Assembly (NCBI GenBank): GCA_023396465.1
Contig: JAEWWF010000387.1
Span: 1 to 11,626, forward strand
Direction: 5' to 3'
From: Pseudomonadota bacterium
GTDB taxonomy: Bacteria; Pseudomonadota; Alphaproteobacteria; Rhodospirillales; Rhodospirillaceae
DNA: 11,626 nucleotides
Below the pieces are notes generated by a model. The model ran no database searches and had not been told where the DNA came from. It was given only the letters and a program-made list of their open reading frames with translations. The translations under genes and the position numbers were made by a program. Of this stretch, positions 7,552-11,626 are shown piece by piece. Numbering within the stretch: position 1 is the stretch's first letter; every line of letters begins with the position of its first letter.

Positions 7552-8808
7552 ATGGCCACCGAAATCAAAGTGCCCGCCCTGGGCGAGTCCGTCTCCGAGG
7601 CGACGGTCGCGAAGTGGTTCAAGAAGGTGGGCGAGGCGGTCAGCGCCGACGAGCCGCTGGTCGAGCTGGAAACCGACAAGGTCACCGTGGAAGTGCCGGC
7701 GCCCGCCTCCGGCACGCTCCAGGACATCGTCGCCGCCGACGGCGCCGAGGTCAGCGTTGGCGCCCTGCTGGGCGTGATCGCCGAAGGGGCGGCCGCCGCC
7801 GCCCCGGCCGCCAAGAAGGAAGCGCCGAAGGCCGAGGCCCCCAAGGCCGAGCCCGCCAAGGCTGCCGCTCCGGCTCCGGCCGCTGCCGCCGGCGGCAAGG
7901 CCAACCTCGACTACCCGCTGGCGCCGGCCGTGCGCAAGCTGGTGGAAGAGAACAACCTTGACGCCGCCGCCATCCCGGCCACCGGCAAGGACGGACGTCT
8001 GACCAAGGAAGACGTGCTGACCTTCCTGTCCGGCGGCAAGAAGGCCGCTCCGGCTGCCGCCGCCGCGCCGGCCGGCGTGGTGTGGACCGAAGGCCGGGGC
8101 GCCGGTGCGCGCGAGGAAAAGGTCAAGATGACCCGCCTGCGCCGCCGCATCGCCGAGCGCCTGAAGGAAGCGCAGAACACCGCCGCCATGCTGACCACCT
8201 TCAACGAGGTGGACATGACCAACATCATGGCCCTGCGCAACCAGTACAAGGACGTGTTCGAGAAGAAGCACGGCGTGAAGCTCGGCTTCATGTCCTTCTT
8301 CGCCAAGGCCTGCGTCCAGGCGCTGCAGGAAATCCCGGCCGTCAACGGCGAGATTTCCGGCGACAGCATCATCTACAAGAACCACTACGACATCGGCGTC
8401 GCCGTCGGCACGCCGCAGGGTCTGGTGGTGCCGGTGGTGCGCGACTGCGACACCATGAACTTCGCCCAGATCGAGAAGAAGATCGGCGAGTTCGGCAAGC
8501 GTGCCCGTGACGGCAAGCTGACCATGGAGGAGATGTCGGGCGGCACCTTCACCATCTCCAACGGCGGTGTGTACGGTTCGCTGCTGTCGACGCCGATCCT
8601 CAACACCCCGCAGTCGGGCATCCTGGGCATGCACAAGACCCAGATGCGCCCGATGGTGATGCCGGACGGCTCCATCCAGGCCCGCCCGATGATGTACCTG
8701 GCGCTGTCCTACGACCACCGCATCATCGACGGCAAGGAAGCCGTGACCTTCCTCGTGCGCGTGAAGGAGTGCATCGAGGATCCGGCGCGCCTGCTGTTCG
8801 ACGTCTGA
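7552..8808 (+). CDS. sucB: Dihydrolipoyl succinyltransferase, E2 of 2-oxoglutarate dehydrogenase
   Basis: This is the E2 core of the complex; it transfers the succinyl group from its lipoyl arm to CoA. The 418 residues hold a single N-terminal lipoyl domain with the lipoylated Lys43 in ELETDKVTVEVPAPASG (39-55). An Ala/Pro/Lys-rich flexible linker follows (about 79-115). The peripheral subunit-binding domain for E3/E1 spans about 121-160 (LAPAVRKLVEENNLDAAAI and TGKDGRLTKEDVLTFL). A second Ala-rich linker leads to the catalytic domain from about 190, with TMEEMSGGTFTISNGGVYGS (324-343) and the acyltransferase motif SYDHRIIDGKEA carrying His389 and Asp393. The single lipoyl domain, the ISNGGVYGSLLSTPI pattern and the position behind sucA point to succinyl rather than acetyl transfer. 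The second linker is the most variable part. Confidence 0.97.
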   Translation: MATEIKVPALGESVSEATVAKWFKKVGEAVSADEPLVELETDKVTVEVPAPASGTLQDIVAADGAEVSVGALLGVIAEGAAAAAPAAKKEAPKAEAPKAEPAKAAAPAPAAAAGGKANLDYPLAPAVRKLVEENNLDAAAIPATGKDGRLTKEDVLTFLSGGKKAAPAAAAAPAGVVWTEGRGAGAREEKVKMTRLRRRIAERLKEAQNTAAMLTTFNEVDMTNIMALRNQYKDVFEKKHGVKLGFMSFFAKACVQALQEIPAVNGEISGDSIIYKNHYDIGVAVGTPQGLVVPVVRDCDTMNFAQIEKKIGEFGKRARDGKLTMEEMSGGTFTISNGGVYGSLLSTPILNTPQSGILGMHKTQMRPMVMPDGSIQARPMMYLALSYDHRIIDGKEAVTFLVRVKECIEDPARLLFDV

Positions 8809-8817
8809 GACCGACCG

Positions 8818-8849
8818 GCGAGGCCGGAGCCCCGGGCTCCGGCCTTCGC
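8818..8849 (+). terminator. G+C-rich hairpin between sucB and lpdA, no clear U-tract
   Basis: AGGCCGGAGCCC (8821-8832) and GGGCTCCGGCCT (8834-8845) are exact reverse complements around one base. As RNA this gives about a 10-bp stem with a five-base loop, and three further pairs (8818-8820 with 8847-8849) form if one U bulges. Only UU follows, so full termination is doubtful. It lies 10 bases after the sucB stop and could reduce read-through to lpdA or protect the sucAB mRNA end. Confidence 0.55.
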
Positions 8850-8933
8850 GTCACGGCACCACGTTGCCCCGCCGCCGCTGTCACCATGCGCGGTGCATGA
8901 CGGGCGAAAGAACCAGGAAACGGACAGACAGAC

Positions 8934-10337
<1,404 letters not shown>

Positions 10338-10374
10338 TCGCCCGTTGCGTCTGACGTGGCGAGCGGACGAACGG

Positions 10375-10407
10375 AAACGCGGCGGGCCTGGTGTCTGCCG
10401 CGTTTTT
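10375..10407 (+). terminator. Intrinsic terminator after lpdA
   Basis: AAACGCGGC (10375-10383) pairs with GCCGCGTTT (10397-10405), and G-U/G-C pairs can extend the stem inward. A run of five T (10403-10407) follows the G+C-rich stem. It lies 38 bases after the lpdA stop and is the only site in the window with stem and U-tract together, so it marks the end of the TCA cluster. Confidence 0.85.
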
Positions 10408-10492
10408 CGTTGTGCCGGGGCCGGCAGGCGGCCCTGTCGACACGGCGGCAATATCCCTTTCCGCCCCGGTGCCGTCGTCGTATGACCGCTGC

Positions 10493-11626
10493 ATGAACCG
10501 CCGCATCGCCCTTCTGATCGCCGCCGTCTGTCTGGCGGAGATATGCACCATGGTCGGGGTGTTCACCTTCCCGGCCCTGCTGCCCGGCTTCATGGCCGAG
10601 TGGCGGCTGAGCAACACCGATGCCGGCTGGATCTCGGGCGTCTATTTCGCCGCCTATGCCCTGGCGGCGCCGGTGCTCATCAGCCTCACGGATCGTCTCG
10701 ACGCTCGCCGGGTTTATGTCGTCGAGGCGCTGCTGGCGGCGGTGTCCTGCGCCGGATTCGCCCTGCTGGCCGATGGCTTCTGGCCGGCGCTGGTGTTCCG
10801 TGCCCTCGGTGGCGCGGCACTGGCCGGCACCTACATGCCTGGCCTGCGGGTGCTGGTGGACCGCGTGCCGACGGACCTGCGGCCGCGGGTGGTGCCGCTC
10901 TATACCGCGTGCTTCAGCCTCGGCACCGCCGCGTCATACGCCGTCTCCGCCGGTGCGGCCGAGGTTCTGGGCTGGCGGGCGGCCTTCGTGGTGGCCGGCG
11001 GGGCGGCAGTGGTCGCCCTGGCGCTCCTGCTGGTCCTGCCGCCCCATCGCCCGCCGCCGGCGGCGGCGCCCGGGCGGCTGCTCGACTTCCGGCCGGTGCT
11101 GCGCAACCGCCCCGCCATGGGCTACATCCTCGGCTACGTGGCGCATATGTGGGAGCTGTTCGCCTTCCGCGCCTGGGTGGTCGGCTTCCTGGCCTTCGCC
11201 GCTACCCTGCCGGGGGCCGACGGCGGCGGCTGGAGCGCCGGTGGCCTGCTGGCGCCTACTTCGGTGGCGGCGCTGGGGGCGGTGATCGCTTTCTTCTGTT
11301 CCATCGCCGGGGCGGAGGTCGCCACCCGCCTCGGCCGGGCGCCGGTGGTGATGGTCTACATGCTGCTGTCGGGCGCCGCCGCCTTCGCCATGGGGCCGGC
11401 GGCGGGCATCTCCTATCCCCTGGTGGCGATCGCCATGCTGGTCTACATCGGCCTGATCCAGCTGGATTCCGCCGCCCTCACCACCGGCGCCGTCGAGCAC
11501 GCGGCGGAGGACCGGCGCGGTGCCACCCTGGCGGTGCATTCGCTGCTTGGCTTCCTGTCCGCCTTCGTGGCGCCGCTGGCGGTGGGGGTGGTGCTGGATG
11601 CCGGCGGTGGCGGCCGCGCTGCCTGG
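10493..11626 (+). CDS. Major facilitator superfamily transporter, 3' end beyond window
   Basis: This is an inner-membrane secondary transporter; the substrate is not predictable from sequence. The frame is open for 378 codons to the right edge. It begins MNRRIALLIAAVCLAEICT and shows about eleven hydrophobic segments, roughly at 5-33, 48-66, 75-93, 97-118, 138-157, 163-182, 211-238, 253-273, 283-301, 307-327 and 346-370. A Pro/Ala-rich cytoplasmic loop (184-205) separates the two six-helix halves. The MFS motif A equivalent is DRLDARR (67-73) after helix 2. Most of a 12-helix protein is present; one helix and the C-terminus are missing. The ATG at 10493 puts the first helix at the N-terminus; a GTG at 10469 is in frame but would add a hydrophilic leader. 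Neither has a clear Shine-Dalgarno. It follows the lpdA terminator, so it should have its own promoter, which I could not identify. Confidence 0.85.
   Translation, partial: MNRRIALLIAAVCLAEICTMVGVFTFPALLPGFMAEWRLSNTDAGWISGVYFAAYALAAPVLISLTDRLDARRVYVVEALLAAVSCAGFALLADGFWPALVFRALGGAALAGTYMPGLRVLVDRVPTDLRPRVVPLYTACFSLGTAASYAVSAGAAEVLGWRAAFVVAGGAAVVALALLLVLPPHRPPPAAAPGRLLDFRPVLRNRPAMGYILGYVAHMWELFAFRAWVVGFLAFAATLPGADGGGWSAGGLLAPTSVAALGAVIAFFCSIAGAEVATRLGRAPVVMVYMLLSGAAAFAMGPAAGISYPLVAIAMLVYIGLIQLDSAALTTGAVEHAAEDRRGATLAVHSLLGFLSAFVAPLAVGVVLDAGGGGRAAW

Noticed and set aside
7522..8718. Open frame of 398 codons on the minus strand, opposite sucB
   Set aside because: Shadow of sucB; the Gly/Arg/His-rich composition mirrors the Ala/Pro linkers and G/C third positions.
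10409..10492. Promoter for the MFS gene
   Set aside because: Some A+T-richer words (GGCAATAT at 10446-10453) and TGTCGACA (10435-10442) are present, but no -35/-10 pair with acceptable spacing was found.

Overview
The window is G+C-rich (about two thirds G+C by eye) and looks like chromosomal DNA of an alphaproteobacterium, most likely from the Rhodospirillales/Azospirillum side of the class. The basis is the gene order mdh-sucC-sucD-sucA-sucB-lpdA, which is typical of Alphaproteobacteria, the strong G/C third-position bias, and the style of the proteins. No species-level claim is made.

Layout. Positions 1-1014 hold the start of a chromate-transporter gene (chrA) on the minus strand; its 3' end lies off the left edge. 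A 334-base non-coding stretch (1015-1348) separates it from the divergent plus-strand cluster. That cluster is mdh (1349-2308), sucC (2333-3532), sucD (3535-4410), sucA (about 4524-7511), sucB (7552-8808) and lpdA (8934-10337). A strong intrinsic terminator (10375-10407) closes it. A major-facilitator transporter begins at 10493 and runs off the right edge.

How the genes work together. SucA (E1), SucB (E2) and Lpd (E3) form the 2-oxoglutarate dehydrogenase complex, which makes succinyl-CoA and NADH. SucCD converts succinyl-CoA to succinate with nucleotide triphosphate formation. Mdh makes oxaloacetate from malate. The cluster therefore encodes three steps of the oxidative TCA cycle. Genes are 2-125 bases apart on one strand, so co-transcription is likely. 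Two spacers, sucD-sucA (113 bases) and sucB-lpdA (125 bases), carry near-perfect G+C-rich hairpins without a U-tract, which may tune expression or mRNA stability between segments.

What is unusual is modest. sucA has no ATG start: the only well-placed Shine-Dalgarno-like sequence points at an ACG codon, and the nearest conventional alternatives are GTG and TTG. The two hairpin-bearing spacers also share short sequence blocks (CATGCGCGG, GCATGACG, AGGAAAC). No mobile element, CRISPR array, RNA gene or new multi-gene system is visible. The very long antisense reading frames are composition-driven shadows.
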